A stretch of 64,000 nt of DNA from Mucisphaera sp965279675 (GTDB lineage Bacteria; Planctomycetota; Phycisphaerae; Phycisphaerales; Phycisphaeraceae). Location: the NCBI RefSeq assembly GCF_965279675.1, contig NZ_CBDIIJ010000002.1, forward strand, positions 2,604,001 through 2,668,000. Direction: 5' to 3'. Below, in pieces: positions 8,565-17,495 of the stretch; position 1 is the first letter of the stretch; each line of letters opens with the position of its first letter. The translations under genes and the position numbers were made by a program. The notes below the pieces were generated by a model. That model saw nothing but the letters and a program-made list of their open reading frames with translations. It had not been told where the DNA came from and searched no databases.

Positions 8565-9986
8565 TCAGGCCATGGCCAGTCCATGCGTGGCCTCGATCCG
8601 TTCCAGCCCACCCAGATAAGGCCTGAGAACGGCTGGCACCGAGACCGTTCCATCTTCGTTCTGATAGTGCTCAAGAATCGGAATCAGGATCCGAGGGCTG
8701 GCACAGACGGTGTTGTTCAGCGAGTAGCAGAACTTGGTGGCTTTCCCCTTCGGGTCTTCAGGGTCTCGGTACCGAAGATTGAGTCGTCGACACTGGTAAT
8801 CGCCCAACTGCGACGCCGAGTGCGTCTCGCCGTAGGAACCCTTGGGACGCCCCTGATCGTCTTCGGGGCCCCGGCTGGGCATCCAGGTCTCGACGTCGAT
8901 TTGGTCGATCTTGCTGGCTCCCATGTCACCGGTACAGACCTGCAGCAGTCTGTAGGGCAGCGCGAGCCGCTGCATGAAGGCCTCGACGTAGCCGATCATC
9001 TTCTGGTGCCAGTCTTTGCTGGCCTCGAGGTCGGCTTCGCAGAGGACCACCTGTTCGACCTTGTCGAACTGATGTATCCGATAGAGCCCCGCGGTATCTT
9101 TACCCGCTGAACCAGCCTCTCTGCGGAAGCAGGTTGAGAGGGTGGTGTAGCAGCGGGGGAGTGATTCCGTACTCAGAATCTCTTCCTGATGCAGGCCCAT
9201 GAGACCAACCTCACCTGTGCCTGTCAGGTAGAGATCGTGACCACCCCCTCGTTGCGTTTCGCCAATCTCATAGGCCTGATCCTTCTCGCCGGGGAAGAAA
9301 CCGGTCCCGGTCATGACGTGGTCTCTCACCAGCACCGGCACGGAGACGGCCTTGAAGCCGTTCTCCTGCGTCATGAAGGCGAAGGCTGCCTGCAGGACGG
9401 CGTTGTGCAGCATCATCCCGGCACCCGTCAGCACGTAAGAGCGGCTGCCCGCCATGGCGACGCCACGCTCAAAGTCGAAGAGACTCAGGTGCTTGCCCAG
9501 TTCGATGTGGGACCGAGGTTGAAACCCGCGATTCTCTTCAAACGATCTGCTGGGATCGAAGCCGGGCGGGTTCCATCGACTGATCTCGACATTTCCCGCC
9601 TCATCAGGGGCCACGGGCACGTGGCTGGCCGCCGGCTGCGGGACTTTCAACAGCAGCCGGTCGCGTTCTGCCCGTAGCTCTGCGACCTGAATCTCGAGCT
9701 TGGTCTCTTCTGCCTTAATCTGGTTCGGACGGTCCTGAAGCTCCTTCATCCGCTGCTGCAGGCTGCCCTGTTCGGTGTCGCGGGCTTTTCTGAGTCGCCC
9801 GGCGAGCTGACCGATCTCCTTGCCGATCCTGTTCTTCTCCGCCACCAGGTCCTGGTGCGTCTTCATGGTGCTTCTGAGCTTCTCGTCAGAGGCCAGCAGC
9901 GCGTCGATATCCACAGCAATGGCTTTATCAGCGGCGGCCTGACGATAGATGTCTGGGTTTTGTCGGAGGTCTTTGATGTCGATCAT
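8565..9986 (-). CDS. serS: Serine--tRNA ligase
   Basis: A class II synthetase of 473 aa that charges tRNA-Ser. It begins MIDIKDLRQNPDIYRQAAADK, followed by the long antiparallel coiled coil (about residues 30-105) that grips the tRNA variable arm. The catalytic domain shows motif 2 (TCFRREAGSAGKDTAGLYR) and the motif-3 region (GDYQCRRLNLRYRD). The start at 9986 matches the usual SerS N-terminus; the open frame extends to 10052 without conserved sequence. The gap before folC holds the folC promoter and no recognisable serS terminator. Confidence 0.95.
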   Translation of the reverse strand: MIDIKDLRQNPDIYRQAAADKAIAVDIDALLASDEKLRSTMKTHQDLVAEKNRIGKEIGQLAGRLRKARDTEQGSLQQRMKELQDRPNQIKAEETKLEIQVAELRAERDRLLLKVPQPAASHVPVAPDEAGNVEISRWNPPGFDPSRSFEENRGFQPRSHIELGKHLSLFDFERGVAMAGSRSYVLTGAGMMLHNAVLQAAFAFMTQENGFKAVSVPVLVRDHVMTGTGFFPGEKDQAYEIGETQRGGGHDLYLTGTGEVGLMGLHQEEILSTESLPRCYTTLSTCFRREAGSAGKDTAGLYRIHQFDKVEQVVLCEADLEASKDWHQKMIGYVEAFMQRLALPYRLLQVCTGDMGASKIDQIDVETWMPSRGPEDDQGRPKGSYGETHSASQLGDYQCRRLNLRYRDPEDPKGKATKFCYSLNNTVCASPRILIPILEHYQNEDGTVSVPAVLRPYLGGLERIEATHGLAMA

Positions 9987-10158
9987 CGGGGCACTCGCTA
10001 GCAGGAACTCTGTGCGGCTGCGGATCGTAACGTAACTCGACGCACGGCCCATGTCAGTCTCTCAATAACGTCGTGGCTCTGGCGTCTGCAGGTGAACCAG
10101 AGGGCCTCAGGCTCGATTAGCGGATATCTTGAAGCAGATAGATCCAGAGGTCGTGGAT

Positions 10159-12348
10159 ATGCAAGACCACATCAAAAGAGCATCATATGGTCAGCTAGAA
10201 GGGCGATCCCCCCTGGCCGCTACTCGGCTTGTCTCCCTGATTCTCGTGATCGTTTTGGGATTACTGCCTTGTCCTGCTTTGGCCCAACAGACCGAAGGAA
10301 ATTTGGAACCTGCCGCTGCGGGGAGTGAGCCGGCCGTGCATCACCCCGATCTGGATGCGCTCGAACAGCTCCGACGGCAGGTCATGAAGCCCGAACGAGA
10401 TGACCAGACGTCGAGAGCCCTGGCTGTGCTCGTGGGGCTTGGCGAGCCACCGCCAGCGTCCTGGCTTGAGCCACTGATAGAGCTTTCGACCGAGCCTCGA
10501 CTCGATATTGCTGAGCCAGCCGCTGTGCTGTTGACGCGCCTGTCTGTGGACCGCGTGGTGGCCGGTTATGCCAAACTTGCTATTGACCCGGCACGATCGT
10601 TGGACAGACGAATCCTCGCCATCAACTACCTCGGCAGTATCTGGCATGAGGAGTCCTTGCAGGCTTTGCTGGCCGTGGCTGAACAGGAGCCGGTGACACG
10701 CCTGAACCAGCTGGCTCTCCGTGCCCTGCGGTCTGTTCTTTCTCCTCATCTCGGAGAGTCGCCAAGTCTCGAAGCGATGAGGGCGTGGATTAACGAGCCC
10801 GGACGGTGGGAGTCGGAGCGTCGTTTGTCATTGCTCACGGCCCAGTCCTTCCGGCAATCATTGCTCCAGCGAGCAGCGTCCATCGGACAGGGAATCAAGC
10901 TCCGACAAGCTGCCAGGCGCGTCTACAGGCTGACACCTGCTGACGAACAGGCCTCTGTGCTGTTGGAGTATCTCACGGACAACACCATCACCCTTAAGCA
11001 GCTAGGCATTGATCTGGTGCTACAACGCCTGGAGCAACGTCAGGCCATCGGCGAACCCATGCGTTCTGCGTTGCGCGTCATGATTGACGACCCGGAACCC
11101 GATCTTCGCGAGCGGGCGGTTTCTGTCCTGTTAAGCCTTGATGACGATCCGGCCAGTGAACGGGTCGCGATTCGGCTTGCTCAGGGTCTGGAAACAGACC
11201 ACGCGGTTGAATCCGCGATGCTGCGGATGCTCGTTCGTAAACCGAGCATCGAGGCGCTACCGGTTTTGCTGAGGATGCTCTCCAGCGATGAGCGGCGGCC
11301 GCTGGCCACGGAGGCCGTACTGGCTACTTACGAGTCCGATTTCTTGGTCGGTGATCAACTCGAACGCGTGAGAGAGGAGATGCTGTCTGCAGAGAGCCTT
11401 GGTCGTGAACCGACACACGCCTCGGTCCGATTGCTGTCAGCGGTGGCCGGCGATGAGCATCGGGCATCTTTTCTCGCGTGGCTCGACCATCCCAGTCCTG
11501 TCATTCGCCAAGCGGCCACAGAAGCCTGGCTGGATCACCCAGACTGGCCGATGGAACCAATGCTCGCGCGGCTCGATGCACCCGTTGTCGGGCCTTTGAT
11601 TCTCAGACGCCTGGAAATGCATCCGAGACCCGATCTGGTCATGGTGCAGCTTGTTGGCCAGCGTGAAGATCTGGCTGCTGACAGCCCTGCCTACTTGCTA
11701 CTGCTGCAGTTGGCCCCAAGACTCGATGAGCTCCGTTTGCTCGAGATGGAGACATCACTGCACCATGTGTCCTTGCCGCTTCGCCTTGGATTGGTGGACG
11801 CATGGCTGAGGTCCCGAGCTGAGGAACCGATGAAGCGTTCGCTGGCAGTGCGTGTTCGTTCCGCCCAGATGCACCTCATGGATAATGGGGAAGGGGCGGT
11901 GAGAGCTCTGGGGCAACTGGCTGCCCTGATCGATGCCGATCTGGATGATTTGGACAGGACGCTTGTTGATCGGGCTGCGGAGCTGGGCCTCCTGGCGGCC
12001 TCTCGCTCGGGTCAACTGGATAAAGCGACCCAGTTTGCCTCGCTTGCCCTCGGTGACACGGCGTCGGAGTCAAGCAGACTGGCTTTGTTGCGATTACTCC
12101 AGCAACTGGTGCACGAGAACCTCGCCGCAAACGAGCATGAGATGGCTCAGCGGCTCTTCCTGAATCTCCGCCCGCTGCTGGGAGAACCACAGAATGACCA
12201 GGAGCGATCGACGATCGAAGCCCTGCGAGCAACCGTGCTGCCTGAAGCGCAGGCCCTGAATAGCGCCAGCGACCCTGAAGCATCTGCACCCGAGTCAAAC
12301 ACGCCTACTGGTTCGGATGAGTCGAACTCAGACACGGTGCCTGACTAA
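10159..12348 (+). CDS. Secreted HEAT-like repeat protein, function unknown
   Basis: This protein of about 729 aa has a signal peptide or N-terminal anchor (LVSLILVIVLGLLPCPALA). The rest consists almost entirely of alpha-helical hairpins of HEAT/Armadillo character (for example LEALPVLLRMLSSDERRPLA, SPVIRQAATEAWLDHPDWP). The tail is Ser/Glu/Asp-rich. Such solenoids are usually protein-binding scaffolds; no catalytic motif is visible. The ATG at 10159 has AGAGG eight bases upstream, so I prefer it to a TTG at 10129 that adds ten residues. It appears to stand alone, between divergent serS and leuD. Confidence 0.7.
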   Translation: MQDHIKRASYGQLEGRSPLAATRLVSLILVIVLGLLPCPALAQQTEGNLEPAAAGSEPAVHHPDLDALEQLRRQVMKPERDDQTSRALAVLVGLGEPPPASWLEPLIELSTEPRLDIAEPAAVLLTRLSVDRVVAGYAKLAIDPARSLDRRILAINYLGSIWHEESLQALLAVAEQEPVTRLNQLALRALRSVLSPHLGESPSLEAMRAWINEPGRWESERRLSLLTAQSFRQSLLQRAASIGQGIKLRQAARRVYRLTPADEQASVLLEYLTDNTITLKQLGIDLVLQRLEQRQAIGEPMRSALRVMIDDPEPDLRERAVSVLLSLDDDPASERVAIRLAQGLETDHAVESAMLRMLVRKPSIEALPVLLRMLSSDERRPLATEAVLATYESDFLVGDQLERVREEMLSAESLGREPTHASVRLLSAVAGDEHRASFLAWLDHPSPVIRQAATEAWLDHPDWPMEPMLARLDAPVVGPLILRRLEMHPRPDLVMVQLVGQREDLAADSPAYLLLLQLAPRLDELRLLEMETSLHHVSLPLRLGLVDAWLRSRAEEPMKRSLAVRVRSAQMHLMDNGEGAVRALGQLAALIDADLDDLDRTLVDRAAELGLLAASRSGQLDKATQFASLALGDTASESSRLALLRLLQQLVHENLAANEHEMAQRLFLNLRPLLGEPQNDQERSTIEALRATVLPEAQALNSASDPEASAPESNTPTGSDESNSDTVPD

Positions 12349-12354
12349 GCCTGC

Positions 12355-12382
12355 TGGAAATCACGGGTAGCTCCGCCATAAT
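12355..12382 (+). promoter_or_regulatory. Candidate leuD promoter
   Basis: TGGAAA (12355-12360) and CATAAT (12377-12382) with a 16-base spacer lie 47 bases before the leuD start. Boxes match the consensus at four and five of six positions. The 80-base gap also contains a CCTGCTG/CAGCAGG inverted repeat of unknown meaning. Confidence 0.4.
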
Positions 12383-12429
12383 GTGATATTGCACCTACCA
12401 CCCGCTTACTCGCAGCAGGAACCGAATCA

Positions 12430-12993
12430 ATGGCCGATATCATCCGCGGCAAAGCCTTCGTGCTTGGCGACGACATAGACACCGACCAGATCATCCCGGC
12501 CCAGTATCTGGCCTATAACCCGGCCGACCCTGAGGAACGCAAGTACTTCGGGATGTATGCCAACGTGGGGGTGCCGCCAGCGGGCAGTGGCCTGCCGACG
12601 GGGAACATGCGATTCGTCGAAGAAGGCGCGTTCAAGAGCATTTACTGCATCGTTATCGGCGGCCGTAACTTCGGCTGCGGCTCTTCTCGTGAGCACGCGC
12701 CACTGGCGCTGGCCGAGGCAGGTGTCAAGGCAGTCGTCGCAGAGTTCTACGCCCGGATCTTCTATCGCAACTGCGTGAACGGAGCGTACTGCCTGCCGCT
12801 GGAGGCAGAGCAGCGTCTGATCGACGAGGTGAGCACCGGTGACGACGTTGAGATCGATGTCGATGCGGGTACGCTCACGAACCATACCACGGGCAAGACG
12901 CACAGCCTTAAGCCGCTCGGCGACGCGAAGCCGATCATCGATGCTGGTGGTGTGTTTGCCTACGCCCGGCAAACCGGCATGCTCAAGAGCTAA
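12430..12993 (+). CDS. leuD: 3-isopropylmalate dehydratase small subunit (LeuD type)
   Basis: The 187-aa protein is the swivel domain of the aconitase superfamily. It has GDDIDTDQIIPAQYL near the N-terminus and the phosphate-binding loop GGRNFGCGSSREHAPLAL. With the LeuC large subunit it isomerises isopropylmalate in leucine synthesis. No leuC is nearby, so the partner is encoded elsewhere. The lone small subunit could instead serve a homoaconitase- or citraconate-type enzyme; the family cannot be split by eye. CAGGAA lies about eight bases before the ATG. Confidence 0.85.
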   Translation: MADIIRGKAFVLGDDIDTDQIIPAQYLAYNPADPEERKYFGMYANVGVPPAGSGLPTGNMRFVEEGAFKSIYCIVIGGRNFGCGSSREHAPLALAEAGVKAVVAEFYARIFYRNCVNGAYCLPLEAEQRLIDEVSTGDDVEIDVDAGTLTNHTTGKTHSLKPLGDAKPIIDAGGVFAYARQTGMLKS

Positions 12994-13051
12994 GAGTTAT
13001 TCGAGTGCCGTCCTTCCAGGCCACGGCTTGTCTTACCTGAGGATTCCCTTC

Positions 13052-13621
13052 ATGGATGCCGTTTATCTCCGTCAGAAGCACCAAGCCGGCCTGGTTTACG
13101 ACGACTACATGGCCACTGGTACTGACCAGCAACAGAAAAACTGGCGGGAAGTCTACGACCGAGCCGCGCTGACCGATGCGCAGCAGGCCTTGCTGGGGGA
13201 CTTTGTTCGCGAGATCCGCGTGTTGGCACTCTCGGGCATCTGGTGCGGGGACTGCTCCCAGCAGATGCCGATCGTGCAGAAGATCGCGGAGGCATCCGAT
13301 GGGAAAGTCGATCTGCGATGGTTGGATAGGGATGAGCACGCGGACCTTCAGGACAAACTGATGATCAACGCCGGCAAGCGCGTGCCGGTGGTCGTGTTTG
13401 CCGCCGAAGATTATGAGCCTGTCGGCTGGTTTGGCGACAAGACACTGGCTCGCTATCGGGCGATGGCGGCCAATCAGCTCGGACCGAGTTGTCCCATGCC
13501 CGGTGCTGCGGTTCCTGATAGTGAATTGGCCGCGGTCACCTCGGATTGGGTGGACCAGTTCGAGCGGGTGCACCTGCTGCTCCGGCTAAGCGGGCGACTG
13601 CGCAAGCTGCACGGAGACTGA
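13052..13621 (+). CDS. Thioredoxin-family protein with WCGDC motif
   Basis: A 189-aa cytoplasmic protein with no signal peptide and a thioredoxin-like core. The redox motif is WCGDC (Cys65, Cys68), preceded by the beta strand VLALSGI. A helix follows, then KRVPVVVFAAED containing the cis-proline region. It resembles the bacillithiol-related or YtpP/ANYRRL-type thioredoxin-like group rather than classic TrxA (WCGPC). It probably acts as a thiol-disulfide reductase or thiol-binding protein. The start was placed at the ATG 13052 after the leuD stop; the longer frame runs through leuD. Confidence 0.75.
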   Translation: MDAVYLRQKHQAGLVYDDYMATGTDQQQKNWREVYDRAALTDAQQALLGDFVREIRVLALSGIWCGDCSQQMPIVQKIAEASDGKVDLRWLDRDEHADLQDKLMINAGKRVPVVVFAAEDYEPVGWFGDKTLARYRAMAANQLGPSCPMPGAAVPDSELAAVTSDWVDQFERVHLLLRLSGRLRKLHGD

Positions 13622-13699
13622 TCGTTGTTCATGCCCTTTCGGCTTTCTGGTTTGCTGGCATCTTGGGGCATGGCTAAGCTACTGAGCTTCGCGCATCTG

Positions 13700-13724
13700 G
13701 CCCCGCCTGTTCCGGGGCGCTTTT
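13700..13724 (+). terminator. Probable intrinsic terminator
   Basis: GCCCCG and CGGGGC form a six-pair stem with a CCTGTTC loop, followed by GCTTTTG. It lies 79 bases after the thioredoxin-like gene. The T run is short, so efficiency is uncertain. Confidence 0.6.
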
Positions 13725-13768
13725 GATTTACATAAGCCATAATAGGCTTTGCGCTTACGGAGTTTCCC

Positions 13769-14707
13769 GTGGCTGCCAAGAAGACCACCAAGAAAGCCCC
13801 CGCCAAGTCTTCCAAGAAGGTTTCTGCCAAGAAGACCACCAAGAAGGTGGCGGCCAAAAAACCGGCGGCCAAGAAGGCAGCGGCGAAAAAGACCCTGCAG
13901 AAGAAGAAGGTGGCCAAGAAAGCGCCAGCTAAGAAGGCAGCCGCGAAGAAGGTGGTCAAGAAAACACCCGTAAAAGCCTCCAAAACCAGCAAGACCACGA
14001 AGAAAGTGGTCAAGAAAGCCCCGGTTAAAAAACCAGTCAATAAGAAAACAGTCACCACCAAAACCAAGCCGACGACGAAGCAGCCAGCTGCCACAAAGCC
14101 TTCGGGCAAGAACGCCAAGCCCGCAACGGCGACGAAAGGGAGCAAGAAGGTCACGAAGAAGGTGGTAACAAAGAAAGCTTCCGCGACCACCTCCGCGATT
14201 CCCGCTTCGTTGGCCAAGAAACTTCCGCCGATCAAGAAGCTGGCATCTCCCTTCCGAAGCGGGGCTCCCGAGCCGGTGGTGATTGACGAGGAACGCGAGT
14301 GGACCGTGGCGGATCTCAAGAAGGTCAAAAGCGGTCTGAATAAGCGTGACCTTGAGTACTTCCGCAAGCTCCTGATCGAGCGCCGTGCCGAGATCCTCGG
14401 CAGCGTGTCCGGGATGGAGAGCGCTCACGCCGACCGATCCGACGACAGCTCGAGCATGCCGCTGCACATGGCAGACATCGGATCTGAGAACTTTGACCAG
14501 GAGTTCAATCTTGGGCTCATGGAATCGGAGCGGCGGCTGATCATCGAGATCAACGAAGCCATCCAGCGGATTCACGACGGCTACTATGGCGTCTGCCTGG
14601 AGAGCGGCAGGCCGATCAACCGCGAGCGGCTCGAAGCCAAGCCATGGGCGAAATACACCATCGAGGTGGCCCGCGAACGTGAGCGGCGAGGGCTCAGCTC
14701 CGGGTGA
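13769..14707 (+). CDS. DksA/TraR-like protein with a long histone H1-like lysine-rich N-terminus
   Basis: In this 312-aa protein, about the first 140 residues are AAKK/KKAPAK repeats like histone H1 or bacterial HctB tails, probably DNA- or RNA-binding. Residues about 185-312 match the DksA/TraR coiled-coil and C-terminal fold (RKLLIERRAEILGSVSGMES, then IQRIHDGYYGVCLESGRPI, then RLEAKPWAKYT). Only one of the four zinc cysteines is kept: the family CxxC...CxxC reads CLES...AKYT. It may bind RNA polymerase without zinc, or be a nucleoid protein. The GTG start has GGAG six bases upstream. It overlaps lspA by four bases. Confidence 0.8.
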   Translation: MAAKKTTKKAPAKSSKKVSAKKTTKKVAAKKPAAKKAAAKKTLQKKKVAKKAPAKKAAAKKVVKKTPVKASKTSKTTKKVVKKAPVKKPVNKKTVTTKTKPTTKQPAATKPSGKNAKPATATKGSKKVTKKVVTKKASATTSAIPASLAKKLPPIKKLASPFRSGAPEPVVIDEEREWTVADLKKVKSGLNKRDLEYFRKLLIERRAEILGSVSGMESAHADRSDDSSSMPLHMADIGSENFDQEFNLGLMESERRLIIEINEAIQRIHDGYYGVCLESGRPINRERLEAKPWAKYTIEVARERERRGLSSG

Positions 14708-15279
14708 TTGACGCGACCTCCAAACCCGGCCTGTGGACCTGGGCTTCTTTCCTCGGCACGACAGTCGTTGTGCTGACGATTGATATGTGGCTCAAATACT
14801 GGGCCTTCGCGACCGTTGCAGGTGTTCCGGTTCGTCCCGACCCCACGTTTCCGGGCTATGGCATCCCGCCTCATGAGCCGATCGTGGTGATCCCCCACCT
14901 GCTGAATCTCAAACTGACGCTCAACACCGGAGCGGTCTTTGGACTCGGGCAGGGCGGTCAGCCAGTGTTCGTGGTTGTGAGCATCGTCGCCGCGGGCTTG
15001 ATTCTCTGGATGTTTGCTCAAGCTCCCAGGAGAGCCTGGGTGCTTCATCTGGCACTCGCCCTGATTCTCGCCGGTGCCATGGGCAATCTGTACGATCGGC
15101 TGATGTTCTCTGCGGTCCGTGACCTGTTCTGGTTGCTGCCGACAACGGGGCTCTGGCCGTGGATCTTCAATCTCGCTGATGCGGCATTAATGGTAGGCGT
15201 TGGTCTGGCCTTGGTCAGCACCTGGTTTTACTCAGAGAGGCCGAAGCCTCCGCAAGCCTCAGAAAAAGCCCCCGGCTAA
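14704..15279 (+). CDS. lspA: Lipoprotein signal peptidase
   Basis: LspA is a 191-aa inner-membrane aspartyl protease that cleaves the signal peptide of prolipoproteins. Four transmembrane segments are visible. The two catalytic aspartates lie in GNLYDRL and FNLADAALMVG, and the conserved NTGAVFGLG is present. The loop around KYWAFATVAGVPVRPDP is longer than usual. It starts with GTG in a GTGA overlap with the DksA-like gene, implying translational coupling. Its 3' end overlaps the convergent amidotransferase gene by 65 bases. Confidence 0.92.
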   Translation: MIDATSKPGLWTWASFLGTTVVVLTIDMWLKYWAFATVAGVPVRPDPTFPGYGIPPHEPIVVIPHLLNLKLTLNTGAVFGLGQGGQPVFVVVSIVAAGLILWMFAQAPRRAWVLHLALALILAGAMGNLYDRLMFSAVRDLFWLLPTTGLWPWIFNLADAALMVGVGLALVSTWFYSERPKPPQASEKAPG

Positions 15280-15913
15280 GTGGTCCCTCGTCGCCGCGTT
15301 CGGGGTGCCATTGCACACCCAGATAGAAACGAGCCCCGGGGCGCTCCACGGCTTCGATGAGGCCGTCCTCCGCTCTCGCGATGACCTGGAGGTTCCCGGC
15401 TTCACGGACCGCCTGGCGATGGCTTGAAACCACCTGGTCCTGAAGCGTGGGCAGCCAAGGCGAATCGGTTTCAAAATGAATCGGGTGCAGAGCGTTCTTG
15501 TCGTGCCGTTGTGGGAGCATGACCACGTCTTCGATCCGCTGATAGAGCCGCCCGCCGGCGTGAAGGCTCATCAACTGCATGCCCAGGCAAACGCCCAAGA
15601 CCGGCTGCTCGACACGATCCAGTGCTGCCAGCAGGGCGAACTCAAAGGCCTGACGCTTGGGGTCCATCCGAGTCGTTCGCGGGTCGGTGTTTTCGCCGAA
15701 GCTTTCTAAAGCCGGGTCACCCCCACCGGTGAGGACAAAGCCATCGCAGCAGCGGAGGTAGTCGGGGATCGCCTCGATGATATGCGGGAGAATGACTGGT
15801 GAGGCTCCGGCAGCAGATACGGCATGGGTGTAGGCGAGGGCACTCTCGTAATTACCGGAAGCCTCCGAGTTGCCCTGATTATCTGCCGTAATCCCGATGA
15901 TTGGAGTCGCCAT
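15215..15913 (-). CDS. Class I glutamine amidotransferase-like (PuuD family gamma-glutamyl hydrolase)
   Basis: A 232-aa stand-alone class I glutamine amidotransferase fold of the peptidase C26/PuuD family. The N-terminus is PIIGITADNQG, typical of gamma-glutamyl-GABA hydrolases, followed by GFVLTGGGDPAL. The nucleophile elbow is VLGVCLGMQLM and the His-Glu pair is VQWHPE. PuuD-like enzymes hydrolyse gamma-glutamyl amides such as those of polyamine breakdown; the actual substrate is unknown. The start at 15913 was chosen because it begins directly at the conserved strand and has TATGCT six bases upstream, another leaderless-type arrangement. Confidence 0.85.
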   Translation of the reverse strand: MATPIIGITADNQGNSEASGNYESALAYTHAVSAAGASPVILPHIIEAIPDYLRCCDGFVLTGGGDPALESFGENTDPRTTRMDPKRQAFEFALLAALDRVEQPVLGVCLGMQLMSLHAGGRLYQRIEDVVMLPQRHDKNALHPIHFETDSPWLPTLQDQVVSSHRQAVREAGNLQVIARAEDGLIEAVERPGARFYLGVQWHPERGDEGPLSRGLFLRLAEASASLSKTRC

Positions 15914-15983
15914 GCGGGAAGCATACCGCGACTCGGCTTTCGACCGTGCGGCCCGATAGACTGTGGATCCCCTGGAGAGATCG

Positions 15984-17399
15984 ATGCAGTACATCAGCAC
16001 ACGCGGAACCGCCCCGACCCTCGGCTTTGAGGAGACCATGCTTGCCGGCCTGGCACGCGATGGCGGGCTGTACGTCCCGGAGTCCTGGCCGACGCTGTCG
16101 CTGGATGAGTTCAGGCAGCTCCGGGGCAAGTCCTACGCGGAGATCGCCTTCGTCATCATGCGACCATTCGTGGCCGGTGAAATCGATGACGCCCAACTCC
16201 GCGAGTTGATCGAGGGTGCTTACGGCCGGTTCCGGCATCGTGCGGTCTGCCCGCTGGTTCAGATTGGCGACAGCGAGCACATCCTTGAACTCTTCCACGG
16301 TCCGACGCTCGCCTTCAAGGACGTGGCGATGCAGGTGCTCGGCCGGCTCTACGACCTCGTACTGGAACGAAGAGACGATCACATCACGATCGTCGGGGCC
16401 ACCTCGGGTGACACGGGTTCTGCCGCGATCGAGGCGATCCGCGGACGGCAGCGGGCCAGCATCTTCATCATGCACCCGCACGGCCGAACGAGCGAGGTAC
16501 AGCGGCGGCAGATGACGACGGTCCACGGGGCCGACGCCGCCAACGTGCACAACATCGCAATCGAGGGCACCTTCGACGACTGCCAGAACCTGCTCAAGGC
16601 CATGTTCAACGACCAGCCGTTCCGTGATGAGATCCGGTTGTCGGGGGTCAACAGCATCAACTGGGCCAGGATCATGCCTCAGGTGGTCTACTACGTGACG
16701 GCTGCTCTGTCGTTGGGCGGTCCCGATAGCGAGGTGGCCTTCTCGGTGCCGACCGGCAATTTTGGGGATATCTTCGCCGGCTACATCGCCAGTCAGATGG
16801 GGCTGCCGATCCGTCAGTTGATCGTCGCTTCGAACAGCAACGACATCCTGACCCGGGCGCTGAATCTCGGCGATCACACACTCGGCGAGGTGGTCCCGAC
16901 CATGTCGCCTTCGATGGATATCCAGATCAGTTCGAACTTCGAGCGGCTGCTCTTCGACCTGTACGATCGGGATGCCCCGACCGTCGCGAGCCTGATGCAC
17001 CAGCTCAAGACCGATCGCGGCTTCCAGATAGAGGATGCGCGGCTGAAGCCGGCCCGCGATCTCTTTGCCGCTCACAAGGCCGATGAAGCCACCACGCTCG
17101 CGATGGTCAAAGCGGTCTACGACGAGACCGACGGCTACCTCATCGATCCACACACCGCGATCGGTGTCTACGCCGCCCGTCAGGAGTTGGAGACGCTCAA
17201 AGCGCAAGGTGTTCCGGTGGTGACGCTGGCGACGGCGCATCCGGCGAAGTTCCCCGATGCCGTGGAACAGGCCACGGGCCACCGCCCGCCTCTGCCCGAC
17301 CACCTCTCCGACCTTTATGAGCGGGAAGAGAAGTTCACGGTGCTGCCAAACGACCTTGACACGGTTCAGCAGCACATCCGAAGGCTTTCTGTGTCCTGA
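15984..17399 (+). CDS. thrC: Threonine synthase
   Basis: The PLP enzyme converts O-phosphohomoserine to threonine. It is 471 aa long, the usual size of the longer bacterial type. Motifs: MQYISTRGTAPTLGFEE at the start (family: YxSTRG), LFHGPTLAFKDVAMQ with the PLP lysine, VGATSGDTGSAAIEA, and PTGNFGDIFAGYIA for cofactor phosphate binding. The ATG at 15984 has GGAGAG at optimal distance, so I prefer it to the GTG at 15963. Divergent from the amidotransferase gene, with 70 bases between starts; no other thr gene is nearby. Confidence 0.95.
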   Translation: MQYISTRGTAPTLGFEETMLAGLARDGGLYVPESWPTLSLDEFRQLRGKSYAEIAFVIMRPFVAGEIDDAQLRELIEGAYGRFRHRAVCPLVQIGDSEHILELFHGPTLAFKDVAMQVLGRLYDLVLERRDDHITIVGATSGDTGSAAIEAIRGRQRASIFIMHPHGRTSEVQRRQMTTVHGADAANVHNIAIEGTFDDCQNLLKAMFNDQPFRDEIRLSGVNSINWARIMPQVVYYVTAALSLGGPDSEVAFSVPTGNFGDIFAGYIASQMGLPIRQLIVASNSNDILTRALNLGDHTLGEVVPTMSPSMDIQISSNFERLLFDLYDRDAPTVASLMHQLKTDRGFQIEDARLKPARDLFAAHKADEATTLAMVKAVYDETDGYLIDPHTAIGVYAARQELETLKAQGVPVVTLATAHPAKFPDAVEQATGHRPPLPDHLSDLYEREEKFTVLPNDLDTVQQHIRRLSVS

Positions 17400-17466
17400 T
17401 CGTCATCTGATTCGGGATCTGGGGCTGACGCATAGACGCTTCTATCTGGCGTATCTGTCATTCCGC

Positions 17467-17495
17467 TTGCCATACCTCGGATTACGATGTACTAT
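17467..17495 (+). promoter_or_regulatory. padR promoter
   Basis: TTGCCA (17467-17472) and TACTAT (17490-17495) are separated by 17 bases. The -10 box overlaps the left arm of the inverted repeat at 17492-17516, so a protein bound there would block RNA polymerase. Confidence 0.65.

Noticed and set aside
13769..14190. Repetitive Lys-codon tract as a possible DNA repeat element
   Set aside because: The repetition is at protein level (AAKK, KKAPAK); DNA copies are imperfect and in frame.
13474..14575. Leu/Phe/Gly-rich antisense frames looking like membrane proteins
   Set aside because: They are the complement of the AAG/GCC-rich lysine tail of the DksA-like gene, so the hydrophobic look is an artefact.
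15215..15279. Possible frameshift where lspA and the PuuD-like gene overlap by 65 bases
   Set aside because: Both C-termini look complete for their families (VQWHPE plus a short tail; FNLADAALMVG plus a short tail), so a simple convergent overlap is enough.
15879..17375. 498-aa open frame antisense to thrC
   Set aside because: Arg/His/Asp-biased translation without motifs; it mirrors the codon bias of the well-supported thrC gene.
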